Below, in pieces: positions 45,790 to 54,612 of a stretch of DNA of 64,000 nt; the first letter of the stretch is position 1, and each line of letters starts with the position of its first letter. The stretch comes from Paenibacillus sp. FJAT-26967 (lineage in GTDB: Bacteria > Bacillota > Bacilli > Paenibacillales > NBRC-103111). The notes beneath the pieces are model-generated. The model was given only the letters and a program-made list of their open reading frames with translations. It ran no database searches and had not been told where the DNA came from. Where the stretch lies: assembly GCF_001541095.1 (NCBI RefSeq), contig NZ_LMXH01000001.1, forward strand, positions 63,536-127,535. The letters are read 5' to 3'. The position numbers and the translations under genes are program-made.

Positions 45790-46943
45790 GCCAATTCGCC
45801 TCCCTCGGTCCGGGGTGAGAAGAACGACCGGAGTGCTTTATACACTTCTGTTTTTTCACGGATAATGTAGTGCATGAATTTGGGATGATGAATATTCCGG
45901 TACGCGGACATCAGCGTGCTGCTCCGGTTGTATTGGTTGACCTCGCCGTATCCGAACATGTTGCTGCGCTCCATAAGCTGGGCAATCAGCTTCACACAGC
46001 GCTCATTATCCGAGGTCAAATTATCTCCGTCCGAGAAGTGGAACGGATAAATATTGTACTGCTCGGGCGGATACCGGCTGTCGATAATATCAAGGGCGGT
46101 CTGGTAGGCCGAGGAACAAATTGTCCCGCCGCTTTCGCCCTTCGTGAAAAATTCCTCTTCCGTGACCTCTCTGGCTTCGGTGTGGTGCGCAATAAAGACG
46201 ATTTCGACATGCTCGTATTTCGTCCGCAGGAAGCGGGTCATCCAGAAGAAGAAGCTGCGGGCAATGAACTTCTCGAACGATCCCATGGAGCCCGACGTAT
46301 CCATCATCGCGATAATCAGCGCATTGGAATGGGGCTTCTCAACTTCGTTCCACGTTTTGAAACGCAGGTCGTCGGGGGAGATGCCGTGGATTCCAGGGTC
46401 TCCCTGCGAAGCATTACGTCTCAGATTCTCGAGAATGGTACGCTTCTTATCGATGTTGGACATGATTCCTTTTTTGCGGATATCGTTAAAAAGGACCTCC
46501 TTGGCGCTGAAGTTCCGTTTGTCCTTGCGCTGCAGGAAAGGAAGCTCCAGCTCTTCGAAGAGCATGGCCTGCAGCTCCTCGAACGATACTTCGGCTTCGT
46601 AGTAGTCCTCGCCGGGCTTATCTCCGGCTCCTTCGCCCTTGCCGCCTTTGGCGGGCTGGGGATCTACGCCGAGCACATCGCCGACTTCGCTGTCGCCGTC
46701 TCCCTGACCGACATGCTTGCTTTTCTGGTAGTTATATCGGAACCTGTATTCATCGAGTGAGCGAATGGGTACTTTCACGACTTGTTTGCCATTCGACAGA
46801 ATGATGCTCTCATCGGACACGATATCGGGAAGATTCTGTTTGATGGCATCGCGGACTTTTTCCTGGTGTCTCGTCTGGTCCTGGTAGCCTTTGCGGTGCA
46901 GGGACCAGTCCTCTCTGGAGACGATAAACGAAGGGTCTGTCAT
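45786..46943 (-). CDS. yhbH: Sporulation protein YhbH (VWA-like)
   Basis: The 385-residue product has the YhbH/YeaH layout. It opens with [19 protein letters not shown] and carries a Gly-rich linker near 95-125. A von Willebrand A-like domain holds the metal-site motif DTSGSMGS near residue 220. It ends with [22 protein letters not shown]. In Bacillus it is a mother-cell sporulation protein, and in enterobacteria the homologue YeaH works with the PrkA-like kinase YeaG. The start at 46943 follows AGGAGGTGCC; an upstream start would add 22 residues without a ribosome binding site. Confidence 0.95.
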   Translation of the reverse strand: MTDPSFIVSREDWSLHRKGYQDQTRHQEKVRDAIKQNLPDIVSDESIILSNGKQVVKVPIRSLDEYRFRYNYQKSKHVGQGDGDSEVGDVLGVDPQPAKGGKGEGAGDKPGEDYYEAEVSFEELQAMLFEELELPFLQRKDKRNFSAKEVLFNDIRKKGIMSNIDKKRTILENLRRNASQGDPGIHGISPDDLRFKTWNEVEKPHSNALIIAMMDTSGSMGSFEKFIARSFFFWMTRFLRTKYEHVEIVFIAHHTEAREVTEEEFFTKGESGGTICSSAYQTALDIIDSRYPPEQYNIYPFHFSDGDNLTSDNERCVKLIAQLMERSNMFGYGEVNQYNRSSTLMSAYRNIHHPKFMHYIIREKTEVYKALRSFFSPRTEGGELA

Positions 46944-47049
46944 GAGGGGCACCTCCTGTTTGCGTTCGTTGGACGAGCATAAAAAACGCTTGTTACTAAA
47001 TATATTCAAGGAGAGCTCGGATATGTGAGGGCAACCGGGTGCCGGAAGA

Positions 47050-47100
47050 AAAAAGCGCCCGGATAGAGGGAGAAAGGTTCCCGTCTATCCGGACGCTTTT
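47050..47100. terminator. Bidirectional terminator
   Basis: AAAAGCG.CCGGATAGA pairs with TCTATCCGG.CGCTTTT with a loop of about 14 bases, before yhbH and after the deacetylase gene. Confidence 0.85.
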
Positions 47101-47109
47101 GCAGAAGAA

Positions 47110-48273
47110 TTAACTATCGGTCTGGCTGCGCTTAGGGGTCACTCGGGCTTTGAATTCATCTCCGAATGGAATATGAACGACATCAATGCCGAAGATCTGC
47201 TGTAAATCCTCGTAATGAATCTGCACTTTGCGGGACTTGATCCGTGCCGGATGCTTGAGCGGCATCTCGTCTCCATTCAGCTCGATCGTGGAGCTGTCCG
47301 GTTTGATTTTGCCGTGTTTTCCCCGTACGTGGAAGGAGACTGTCCGGTCCTTCGACACGTCCACAGTGCCACCCAGATCTTCGATGACCTTGCGGAAAGA
47401 CACGTAATCGGAAGGTTTCTTGCCGTCTATGACATTGCGCTGGATGGCCCGGTCCAGACTTTTGGGCTTGACCCAGGGGCTGCCTCCCGTAATTCGCGCA
47501 ATCTGCATCGGATCGTCCTCTTTGGTCGTGATTTCGCTTACGACGGTAAAGGCATACCGGAACCCGGCTTTCTGAAGAAGGGAGGAAGCGTGCTTGTTGT
47601 AGAACCCGTACGGGTAAGCGTACGCATCCGGCTCGCTTGAACCGTTGCTTCTGAGCTTGTCGGAGCAAAGCTGCGCATCGCGGAGAACGCGTTCATCGTA
47701 CTGGGCGTCCGTCTCGGGCTGACCGTCAACAATCATATTGGTGATCAGCAGCGGATTGCCGTTCTGTTTATTGTGCATGCCATCGGAATGACATTGGCAG
47801 TCAATGTTAACTTCTTTGCTTGAAGCCAGGGCTTGCAGTTCCCTCTTGTTCATAAACTTGAGGCTTCCTGCAGGCGGATTGTCGAGTGTCTCGGTAATAA
47901 CGAAATTCACGGCTGGAATCTGCAGTTCCTTGAGAATCGGATAGGCATTCTCATAAAGGCTTTCGTAGCCGTCATCGAAGGTGACCAGCACCGCCTTGTC
48001 CGGCACCTCACCGCCTGCCATGAACTCTTTGAACTGCTTCATGGTAATAAACTGGTAATTGCGCTCCCGTAAATAAGTCAGCTGTTCCCGGAACAGAGCG
48101 GGAGTAATGGTCACACTACTGGTATCCGTATCGCTGATGTGATGGTACAGAAGAACCGCAACCTGATCTTTGTAGGACACATTCGGGGTATACGTGCGAA
48201 CCATGTAAAGCGTACCTGCGATGATGAGCAAAGGCAGGAGAAAAAAAGGGGCGAGCTTTAGAACTTTTTGCAT
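47110..48273 (-). CDS. Membrane-anchored polysaccharide deacetylase with C-terminal CuAO-N domain
   Basis: The 387-residue product has an N-terminal membrane anchor or signal (residues 4-26). A NodB-homology domain follows with the opening VLLYHHIS, catalytic VTFDDGYE (D100-D101), the metal motif HSDGMH and YAYPYGFY. Residues about 310-380 resemble a copper-amine-oxidase-N domain (YVSFRKVIEDLGGTV). It should remove N-acetyl groups from wall polysaccharide or peptidoglycan outside the membrane. AAAGGAG lies upstream of the ATG. It lies downstream of the uppP-bcrAB set in the same direction, but 120 bases away. Confidence 0.9.
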   Translation of the reverse strand: MQKVLKLAPFFLLPLLIIAGTLYMVRTYTPNVSYKDQVAVLLYHHISDTDTSSVTITPALFREQLTYLRERNYQFITMKQFKEFMAGGEVPDKAVLVTFDDGYESLYENAYPILKELQIPAVNFVITETLDNPPAGSLKFMNKRELQALASSKEVNIDCQCHSDGMHNKQNGNPLLITNMIVDGQPETDAQYDERVLRDAQLCSDKLRSNGSSEPDAYAYPYGFYNKHASSLLQKAGFRYAFTVVSEITTKEDDPMQIARITGGSPWVKPKSLDRAIQRNVIDGKKPSDYVSFRKVIEDLGGTVDVSKDRTVSFHVRGKHGKIKPDSSTIELNGDEMPLKHPARIKSRKVQIHYEDLQQIFGIDVVHIPFGDEFKARVTPKRSQTDS

Positions 48274-48394
48274 ACCGTAAATTGGACTCCTTTAACGTAG
48301 CTTAATCTATTCCCCCCATATATTCGTTCTCGTGAAAAATTTTCCTTTTAATTTTAGATTGTATAGTAAATTATTATTTTTATTTACAAATCCG

Positions 48395-49192
48395 TCAGAG
48401 AAGGACAAACAACGTAAAGAGAATGGCAAGCACGATGCGGTAATAAGCGAATGGTGTGAGGCCCCATTTCTCCAGCAGCTTCAGGAATGTGACAACGGCC
48501 AGCATGGCAACGGCAAAAGAGGTGATAAATCCGACAGCAAACATGGGAATATCACTTGCGGTCAGCAGATCCCGGCTTTTATACAAATCCAGACCTGTGA
48601 CCCCGACCATAATCGGAATTGCGATGAGAAAGGAGAATTCAGAGGCGGTCTTATAGCTTGCTTTGGCGAGCAAACCGCCGGATATGGTGGAACCGGCTCT
48701 GGAGAAGCCGGGGAAAGCAGCCAGACATTGGAACAGGCCGATCGTCAGGGCCTGCTTATACGTCAATTCATCCAGGCAAAAAGAAACGGGCTCCGGTTTT
48801 TTCTTCTCGGCGAACAGGATAAGAATCGCACCGGCAACGAGCCCGATGACGACGGTGTAGGGCTGGAAAAGATACATTTTCACAAGATCAAGCGTTAAGA
48901 CGCCGACGATTCCCGCTGGAAACACACCGAGTATGACATGAAGGGCATTGAATTTTTTCTCTTTATTAAGCAGGGGCTTGATGTTGAATAGGGACACCAG
49001 ACGCTCCCGGTATAAGACGGTAATGGCCAGAATAGCGCCCAGCTGGATTACGATCTCGAGTGTTTTGGCCCGCTCGCCTTCAAAGCCCAGCAAATGTCCG
49101 ACCAGGATCAGATGCCCTGTAGAAGAGATTGGAAGAAATTCCGCCAAACCTTCCACAATCCCCATTATAAAAGCAATTAGCAACTCACTCAT
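48395..49192 (-). CDS. uppP: Undecaprenyl-diphosphatase (UppP/BacA family; BcrD-like)
   Basis: The 265-residue product has about eight membrane helices with the two UppP active-site regions. These are GIVEGLAEFLPISSTGHLIL near residues 11-30 and a PGFSRAGSTISGG variant of PGxSRSG near 163. It hydrolyses undecaprenyl pyrophosphate at the outer membrane face, recycling the wall lipid carrier, which also lowers bacitracin's target. It follows ABC permease and ATPase genes of the BcrAB kind, as in the bcrABD operons of Enterococcus and Clostridium. GGAGGG is five bases before the ATG at 49192. Confidence 0.93.
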   Translation of the reverse strand: MSELLIAFIMGIVEGLAEFLPISSTGHLILVGHLLGFEGERAKTLEIVIQLGAILAITVLYRERLVSLFNIKPLLNKEKKFNALHVILGVFPAGIVGVLTLDLVKMYLFQPYTVVIGLVAGAILILFAEKKKPEPVSFCLDELTYKQALTIGLFQCLAAFPGFSRAGSTISGGLLAKASYKTASEFSFLIAIPIMVGVTGLDLYKSRDLLTASDIPMFAVGFITSFAVAMLAVVTFLKLLEKWGLTPFAYYRIVLAILFTLFVLL

Positions 49193-49249
49193 CTTAACCC
49201 TCCCGTATCCGATAGCACATGCGGTCTGCCGTGCTTCTTTCATATATTC

Positions 49250-49987
49250 TCAGTCAATATCCGTCCGGCTGAAATAAATGAGAATGGCGGCCAGTCCGCC
49301 TAATGATGCAGCGGCGATCAGGGCATAGGTGTAGAACGCCGGATAAGTAGGGAGCAGGCTCTGATTCGTAATATCTTGAACCGCCGCCCAGGGGAACAAG
49401 TCCCGGTGTTCCGAATTGGCTCCCATCACATTGATCATTGTTATGACGATCGTGAAAATAATGGTCGGTACGTAATTTTTGAGTACGAGCGTAATCAGAA
49501 CCGCAGGCATGGACAAGATGAACAGCAGCAGCCCGCCCGTCACAAAACGCTGCAGGGATTGCAGGACCAGCGCTCCGCTAAAGCCGCCGAATCGCGTAAG
49601 GAGGCCAAGTCCCAGTGTGAGGGACCAGGCGACGAGCGTCAGCGCGATGATCCACATCAGCAGCATAAGCAGCTTGCTGAGAAGATAGCTCATCCGGGAT
49701 ACTGGGATGGTCAGCAGATTCTTGAGGGTATCCTCCTGGTACTCCCGGCTGAATAAATACGCGGTAACGACGCCGTAGAGCGGAACGCCTATGACCAGGA
49801 CCACATACAGATTCGTCTCGTAGAAAAGCTGCTCGAACAGCACTACAGGCGGATTCGCTTTCGTCTGGAGCTGCACCCAGGTGGCGACGACGACCATAAA
49901 AGGAGCTACAGCCGCTCCGAGGATGCTAATCAGGAACATCTTAGAGCGTTTGAGCTTGAGAAACTCGGTGAAAAGCAGACTAGCCAA
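49250..49987 (-). CDS. ABC transporter permease, BcrB/lantibiotic-immunity type
   Basis: The 245-residue product has six membrane helices of the ABC-2 kind: LFTEFLKLKRSKMFLIS at the start, then SREYQEDTLKNLLTIPVSRMSYLLSKL, the family's cytoplasmic loop. It pairs with the ATPase encoded just upstream. TTG at 49987 is eight bases after GGAGG and overlaps the ATPase stop by eight bases, a usual sign of coupling; an earlier start at 50038 would overlap further with no ribosome binding site. Confidence 0.88.
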   Translation of the reverse strand: MASLLFTEFLKLKRSKMFLISILGAAVAPFMVVVATWVQLQTKANPPVVLFEQLFYETNLYVVLVIGVPLYGVVTAYLFSREYQEDTLKNLLTIPVSRMSYLLSKLLMLLMWIIALTLVAWSLTLGLGLLTRFGGFSGALVLQSLQRFVTGGLLLFILSMPAVLITLVLKNYVPTIIFTIVITMINVMGANSEHRDLFPWAAVQDITNQSLLPTYPAFYTYALIAAASLGGLAAILIYFSRTDID

Positions 49988-50900
49988 TCGTCCCACCTCC
50001 AACCAGCTTCGTAAAGTATTCTTCAAGCTTGTCCTCACTCATTGAGATTCGGGACACTTCGATATCGTGCTGGACGAACATCCGGTTAATCTTTCCCTGC
50101 TGTCCGAGGTGAGAGTAGACACGTATGCGCCCGTCATCATGAACCTCGTAATCATGAATATCGAAATGTTTTTCCAGCAGGAGGACGGCTTTATTGTCGT
50201 TGGATACCTGGAACTCCAAGTACTTGCGGTTTCTTGCCCGGAGCTGTTCGAAGGACATTTCTTCCAGCAGCCTGCCCTCATGGATAATTCCGAGCTGATC
50301 CACTAGCTGCTCCACCTCGGAGAGAATATGGCTGGACACGAGGATCGTGATCTTTCTTTCCTCGGCCAGGGCTTTGATCAGCTTGCGCATTTCCTTGATG
50401 CCGATCGGATCGAGCCCGTTGGTAGGCTCATCGAGGATGAGCAGCTCGGGGTAGTGCAGGAGAGCGCGGGCGATTCCAAGCCGCTGCTTCATCCCGAGGG
50501 AATATTTCCCGACGAGTTTCTTCGTTTCATGCTGAAGACCGACGGTTTCCAGCGCTTCTTCCAGCGCGGTTTTCTTGTGGATGCCCATGATCCGGGCATT
50601 GATCTGCAGATTTTCCCGGGCGGTCAGATTCTCGTAGAATCCGGGGACTTCGACAATCGAACCGATTCGTCTCAGAATTTCCTTGTGTCGGGAGAGCAGA
50701 CTCTCACCGAAAATTTCGATATCGCCCTCCGTCGGCTTGATGAGGCCGAGCAGCATACGGATTGTGGTCGTTTTGCCGGCACCGTTGCGGCCGAGGAAGC
50801 CATAGATCTGACCCTGCTTCACGGTCATATGGAGACGGTCTACGGACTTCTGTGTCCCGTAGAGCTTCGTCAGATTGGTGGTCTTGATTACCACACTCAT
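49980..50900 (-). CDS. ABC transporter ATP-binding protein, BcrA type
   Basis: The 306-residue product has Walker A GRNGAGKTT (residues 38-46), signature YSLGMKQRLGIARALL, Walker B LLILDEPTNGLDP and a switch His in LVSSHILSEVEQL. About 80 further residues at the C-terminus are typical of BcrA and lantibiotic immunity ATPases. It should power removal of a peptide antibiotic from the membrane, most likely bacitracin or a similar lipid-II-cycle inhibitor given the adjoining uppP. ATG at 50900 follows GAGGTGCACCC. Confidence 0.92.
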   Translation of the reverse strand: MSVVIKTTNLTKLYGTQKSVDRLHMTVKQGQIYGFLGRNGAGKTTTIRMLLGLIKPTEGDIEIFGESLLSRHKEILRRIGSIVEVPGFYENLTARENLQINARIMGIHKKTALEEALETVGLQHETKKLVGKYSLGMKQRLGIARALLHYPELLILDEPTNGLDPIGIKEMRKLIKALAEERKITILVSSHILSEVEQLVDQLGIIHEGRLLEEMSFEQLRARNRKYLEFQVSNDNKAVLLLEKHFDIHDYEVHDDGRIRVYSHLGQQGKINRMFVQHDIEVSRISMSEDKLEEYFTKLVGGGTIG

Positions 50901-50982
50901 GTCGGGTGCACCTCTTTCCATAAGTTCATAGGCTCATGGCTTAAGGATAAGGAGCCGGGCTTAACTGCTGCTTATCTATTTC

Positions 50983-52029
50983 TTAATTGTTTCTTAAAAG
51001 AGCTGGACGGGCCAGCTGCGGAAAAGTGAGCGTGAACGTCGTCCGGCTCCATGGCACGCTGCTAACCCCGATCCGGCCCCCGTTCTTCTCCGTCAATGCC
51101 CGGGCAATGGACAGTCCGAGCCCGCTCCCGCCGGAAGAAGGGCTGCGCGCAGCATCGCCCCGGTACATTCTCTGGAACACATGACCGATGTCCGCTGAAG
51201 CAATACCCGGCCCCTGATCCCACAAGGACAATTGATAATCGCCGCTCTTGATTTCGGTAAGTTCGATCCCGAGAACGCCGCCTTCTTTCCCGTAATGAAT
51301 GGCATTCTTGATGAGGTTGCCCAGAATCCGGTTCAGACTTAAACGGTCGGCGGCAATCATGAACCGCTTCTCTTCCGGGATTCGAATGACCAGTTCCATT
51401 CCCGCTTGTTTGAGCTCCGGCAGGAACTCGATCAGTGATTCCCTCGCTGCCTCGGCAAAATCCAGAGGCTCCGCTGAGATTGGGAACTCGTCGGCATCCA
51501 GCTTGGCCATGTTAAACATTTCATCGGTCAGGTGCTTCAAAGCGCCGGCTTTGCGGGACAGGATATCCAGATAATCACGCTGCTCTTGCTGCGTTACTGC
51601 GGCATCGTCTTTAAGAGCATCCACATAACCGATAATCGAGGTCAGCGGAGTACGGATGTCGTGAGAAATACTCGATAGGAGGCTTTTCCGGGAAGCTTGG
51701 GATTGTACGGCCTCGATTTGTACTTGTTCCAGCTCATGGATGAGTTCGTTAATGGTGAAAATCACTTCATTCATAGAGGGGCTGTCCTTGGCCAGCAGCC
51801 GGGTTGTCCGGTTGCCGTCCAGGACGCGTCTAAGCTCCTGCTGCATCTGCTTAAGACGGGCGCGGGTACGCAGTTGCCCATACAGATATAGCCAGGAAAG
51901 AAGGAATAAGGTCAGCAGACAGGCCCATCTCAGCCAGTTAGGGGGAGGGCCTGCAAGTTCAGCCAAGATAAGCGCGCTGATAACGAGAAGTTGTAAGAAC
52001 GGGAGGGATAGAGTCTTATCAAGCTTCAT
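50983..52029 (-). CDS. Intramembrane-sensing histidine kinase
   Basis: The 348-residue product has two membrane helices (about residues 10-25 and 34-50) with an outer loop of fewer than ten residues. A HisKA domain with H123 in ISHDIRTPLTS follows, then a HATPase domain (NLIKNAIHYGKEG, DQGPGI, GGSGLGLSIAR). Kinases without an extracellular sensor usually read the state of the adjoining transporter, as in Bce-type systems. ATG at 52029 overlaps the regulator gene by 11 bases. Confidence 0.93.
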   Translation of the reverse strand: MKLDKTLSLPFLQLLVISALILAELAGPPPNWLRWACLLTLFLLSWLYLYGQLRTRARLKQMQQELRRVLDGNRTTRLLAKDSPSMNEVIFTINELIHELEQVQIEAVQSQASRKSLLSSISHDIRTPLTSIIGYVDALKDDAAVTQQEQRDYLDILSRKAGALKHLTDEMFNMAKLDADEFPISAEPLDFAEAARESLIEFLPELKQAGMELVIRIPEEKRFMIAADRLSLNRILGNLIKNAIHYGKEGGVLGIELTEIKSGDYQLSLWDQGPGIASADIGHVFQRMYRGDAARSPSSGGSGLGLSIARALTEKNGGRIGVSSVPWSRTTFTLTFPQLARPALLRNN

Positions 52030-52747
52030 CTTTCTCACCTACGAACTTGTAACCGATCCCCCATACCGTCTGGATCCACTGCGGATTGGACGGATCTCTT
52101 TCAACCTTTTTACGCAGCTTGCGGATATGAACCATCACGGTATTGTCATCTTCTAAATAATCGCTGTCCCATACGTTCCGGAAAAGTTGAGTTTTAGTAA
52201 ATACCTGCCCCGGATGCGAGACCAGGAATTTCAACAGCTGAAGTTCTTTGCCTGTTAATGGAATTTCGTCACCGTCACGTGTGACCGTGTAATTCTGCAG
52301 ATCCATAATAAGTCCTTTGAACTTGACGATATTCGGCTCCGCGCGATGGACAGAATCCAATTCGCTGCTGCTTCCCAGTACCAGGAAACGCCTCATCAAA
52401 GCTTTCACCCGGGCGATCACTTCGTGGATGCTGAAAGGTTTGGTCATATAATCATCGGCGCCTATATTCAGGCCTACGATTTTATCCGCCTCATGATCTT
52501 TGGCCGTCAGCATCAGAACCGGGACATTGCTCCTGTTCCGGATAACACGGCACACCTCGATTCCGTCCACTCGGGGCATCATCAGATCGAGAATGACAAG
52601 ATCGTACCGGCTGCGTTCAAAATAAGCTATGGCTTCCTCGCCGTTTACAGCGGTATCCACCTGATACCATTCTCTTTCCAGATAAATCTTCACTAAATCC
52701 CGGATTTCTTTATCGTCGTCGGCCACTAGAATACGCACATTTTTCAT
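52019..52747 (-). CDS. OmpR-family response regulator of the bcr-type module
   Basis: The 242-residue product has a receiver domain (acidic residues 10-12, phospho-Asp D54, Lys in TKPFS). A winged helix follows (LTGKELQLLKFLVSHPGQVFTKTQLF, DNTVMVHIRKLRKKVERD). It should control the downstream kinase, ABC and uppP genes. AGGTGG lies four bases before the ATG at 52747; an upstream start at 52777 would add ten residues outside the fold. Confidence 0.94.
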   Translation of the reverse strand: MKNVRILVADDDKEIRDLVKIYLEREWYQVDTAVNGEEAIAYFERSRYDLVILDLMMPRVDGIEVCRVIRNRSNVPVLMLTAKDHEADKIVGLNIGADDYMTKPFSIHEVIARVKALMRRFLVLGSSSELDSVHRAEPNIVKFKGLIMDLQNYTVTRDGDEIPLTGKELQLLKFLVSHPGQVFTKTQLFRNVWDSDYLEDDNTVMVHIRKLRKKVERDPSNPQWIQTVWGIGYKFVGEKDEA

Positions 52748-52949
52748 AAGTCCACCTGCTTTTTCTGCATTTAACAAAGAAATCAGACCGCTAAGATGCG
52801 CGGAGATGTCCTTCTAAAAGTAATACAAAGCGCAAAGTAAATCAAAGGCGGGGCCTAAATATCATCTTTTCAAAAAGAGGCGCGGAGCGTGCTGCATCTT
52901 AGCTTTACTGGCGCATAAGATGTACAAGAAAGCGGGAAGGAGTGGAGCT

Positions 52950-53132
52950 GTGGATAAGTTTCTGGTTACTTTGGGTGGAGTTCTCGGCGGATATGCGCTG
53001 GTAAAAACACCTGTTGACGGCACGGTCTTAACCAGTCTGGAACCTGTACTGGATCTGGTAGGATCGCTGTCGATGATCGTATTTGCCGGTGTGTTTATTG
53101 TACGCGGTGTACGTTCGCTTTTTGGTAAATAA
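52950..53132 (+). CDS. Small membrane protein (60 aa)
   Basis: GTG at 52950 is seven bases after GGGAAGGAG. The product begins MDKFLVTLGGVLGGYALVKT and has a second hydrophobic stretch (LVGSLSMIVFAGVFIVRGV), ending SLFGK. No family is recognised. It is divergent from the two-component operon, with a terminator right after it. Confidence 0.65.
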   Translation: MDKFLVTLGGVLGGYALVKTPVDGTVLTSLEPVLDLVGSLSMIVFAGVFIVRGVRSLFGK

Positions 53133-53159
53133 GAGGTAGGTTCCTATACGAATACAAGC

Positions 53160-53192
53160 AACTGCCGCGATTCGAGAATCCGGCAGTTTTTT
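53160..53192 (+). terminator. Terminator after the 60-aa gene
   Basis: AACTGCC..GATTC pairs with GAATC.GGCAGTT, followed by T residues. Confidence 0.85.
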
Positions 53193-53330
53193 AACGGGAG
53201 GGAGGTGACAAGGAATAGAAGCTTGTCATTTGTTACACTTAGAATTACTTTCATAATACTTATTAGATTATTAAAAATATATAGGTATAATTTTCTTGTA
53301 ATTTGTCTTTTTGCATGATACGATGATTTT

Positions 53331-53344
53331 GTTAAACGATTAAC
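53331..53344. promoter_or_regulatory. LacI-family operator O1
   Basis: GTTAAACGATTAAC lies 37 bases before the LacI-type gene. It matches the sites at 54450 and 54525, pointing to autoregulation. Confidence 0.65.
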
Positions 53345-53380
53345 CCGATGATATAAATTGCCGTTAGTAAGGAGGTTTCA

Positions 53381-54358
53381 GTGACTACTTTAAAAGATAT
53401 TGCAAAACATGCGAATGTAAGCGCTTGTACTGTTTCCAGATATTTGAATTCCGATATTGTCGTCAAAAAAGAAACAGAGGCCAGAATTCAACGCGCAATT
53501 AAAGAACTTGGATATGTACCCAATGTGGTTGCAAAAGCATTAAAACGTAATGAAACCTTTAATGTAGCTGTAATCTTGCCAAAGATTAATAATCTTTATT
53601 ACTCTGAGATAACTTCCGGCATCAGTCAAACTTTAGGAAAGCATCATTATAATCTTTTTGTATATGAAGTAGACAATCTAAACTTAAATGAAGATGAAAT
53701 CCTTCAACTTATGCGAGAAAATATGATAGCTGGAATTATATTTATTGGATTATTTTCTGATGTATCTTTTAAAGAGAGTATTCAAAGCGTTTTCGAATGG
53801 AATATTCCAGTCGTGTATGCAAATAGATGTATTCCGTACAACGGTTTTCCGTTGGTGTACCCAGATTTAGTTAAAGCAAGTAAGTTAGGTGCAGAGCATC
53901 TGTTTTTAAAAGGAAAAAGTAAAATTGCCTTAATGCATAAAAATCTGCCTAACCATCTGCTTGAATATTTTATAGATGGTTTTAATCTGGCGAGTAAGGG
54001 TCAGCAAAAGCCAATGATTATGGAAATTGAAGATGGTATGGACCTGCCGAAAAATTGTGTTCCACATCTTCTGGAGAACAATATTGATGGTGTATTTGTA
54101 CTTAACGAATTGAGTGCCGTATATTTGACTAAGGCATTGGTTCAAGCTAAGATTCGTGTATTTGAGGATATTGCCGTTCTAAGTCTGGGAAATTCCCTGA
54201 TGTCCCAAATTTCTACGCCCGAGCTTACTTGTGTAGATTTGCAGAACCGAGAATTAGGTATAAGAAGTGCAGAGATTATTCTAAGCCAGATCCGAAAACA
54301 AGTATTCGAACCCATAACGATATTGGAGCCGTTTATCGTTGAACGTAAATCCGTCTGA
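53381..54358 (+). CDS. LacI-family regulator of the amidohydrolase locus
   Basis: The 325-residue product has the LacI headpiece TLKDIAKHANVSACTVSRYLN, the hinge VPNVVAKALKRNETFNVAVILP, and a periplasmic-binding-like effector domain that ends in the DLQNRELGIRSAEIILSQI region. GTG at 53381 follows AAGGAGG by eight bases. Three matching palindromes surround it: one upstream and two before the amidohydrolase gene. The gene is AT-rich, unlike the region on either side, in common with the next two genes. The effector is unknown; a purine-type compound would fit the neighbour. Confidence 0.92.
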   Translation: MTTLKDIAKHANVSACTVSRYLNSDIVVKKETEARIQRAIKELGYVPNVVAKALKRNETFNVAVILPKINNLYYSEITSGISQTLGKHHYNLFVYEVDNLNLNEDEILQLMRENMIAGIIFIGLFSDVSFKESIQSVFEWNIPVVYANRCIPYNGFPLVYPDLVKASKLGAEHLFLKGKSKIALMHKNLPNHLLEYFIDGFNLASKGQQKPMIMEIEDGMDLPKNCVPHLLENNIDGVFVLNELSAVYLTKALVQAKIRVFEDIAVLSLGNSLMSQISTPELTCVDLQNRELGIRSAEIILSQIRKQVFEPITILEPFIVERKSV

Positions 54359-54449
54359 TTTTTAGAGATAAAAGGCTGGAAGTCAGATGGATTTTAAAGT
54401 GGATAGAGGATCAACGATGCTCTTTATCTAGTAATGAAAGCTTGTTTTT

Positions 54450-54465
54450 TAGTTAATCGTTTAAC
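54450..54465. promoter_or_regulatory. LacI-family operator O2
   Basis: AGTTAATCGTTTAACT has one mismatch from a perfect palindrome and lies between the regulator and amidohydrolase genes. Confidence 0.7.
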
Positions 54466-54524
54466 TAAAAAGTGCTTAACCGCTTATTGCTCTAATGATA
54501 GTTTTATCAATGGAATTCATCTAT

Positions 54525-54540
54525 TAGTTAAACGTTTAAC
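54525..54540. promoter_or_regulatory. LacI-family operator O3
   Basis: AGTTAAACGTTTAACT is a perfect 16-base palindrome, 75 bases downstream of O2 centre to centre. That spacing is about seven helical turns and suits DNA looping between the two. Confidence 0.75.
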
Positions 54541-54612
54541 TAAACATGATTAATGAAATAAGTTAAGAGCTTAGCTCTACTTATAAAAAATGAATAAAAA
54601 GGAGAAATGAAA

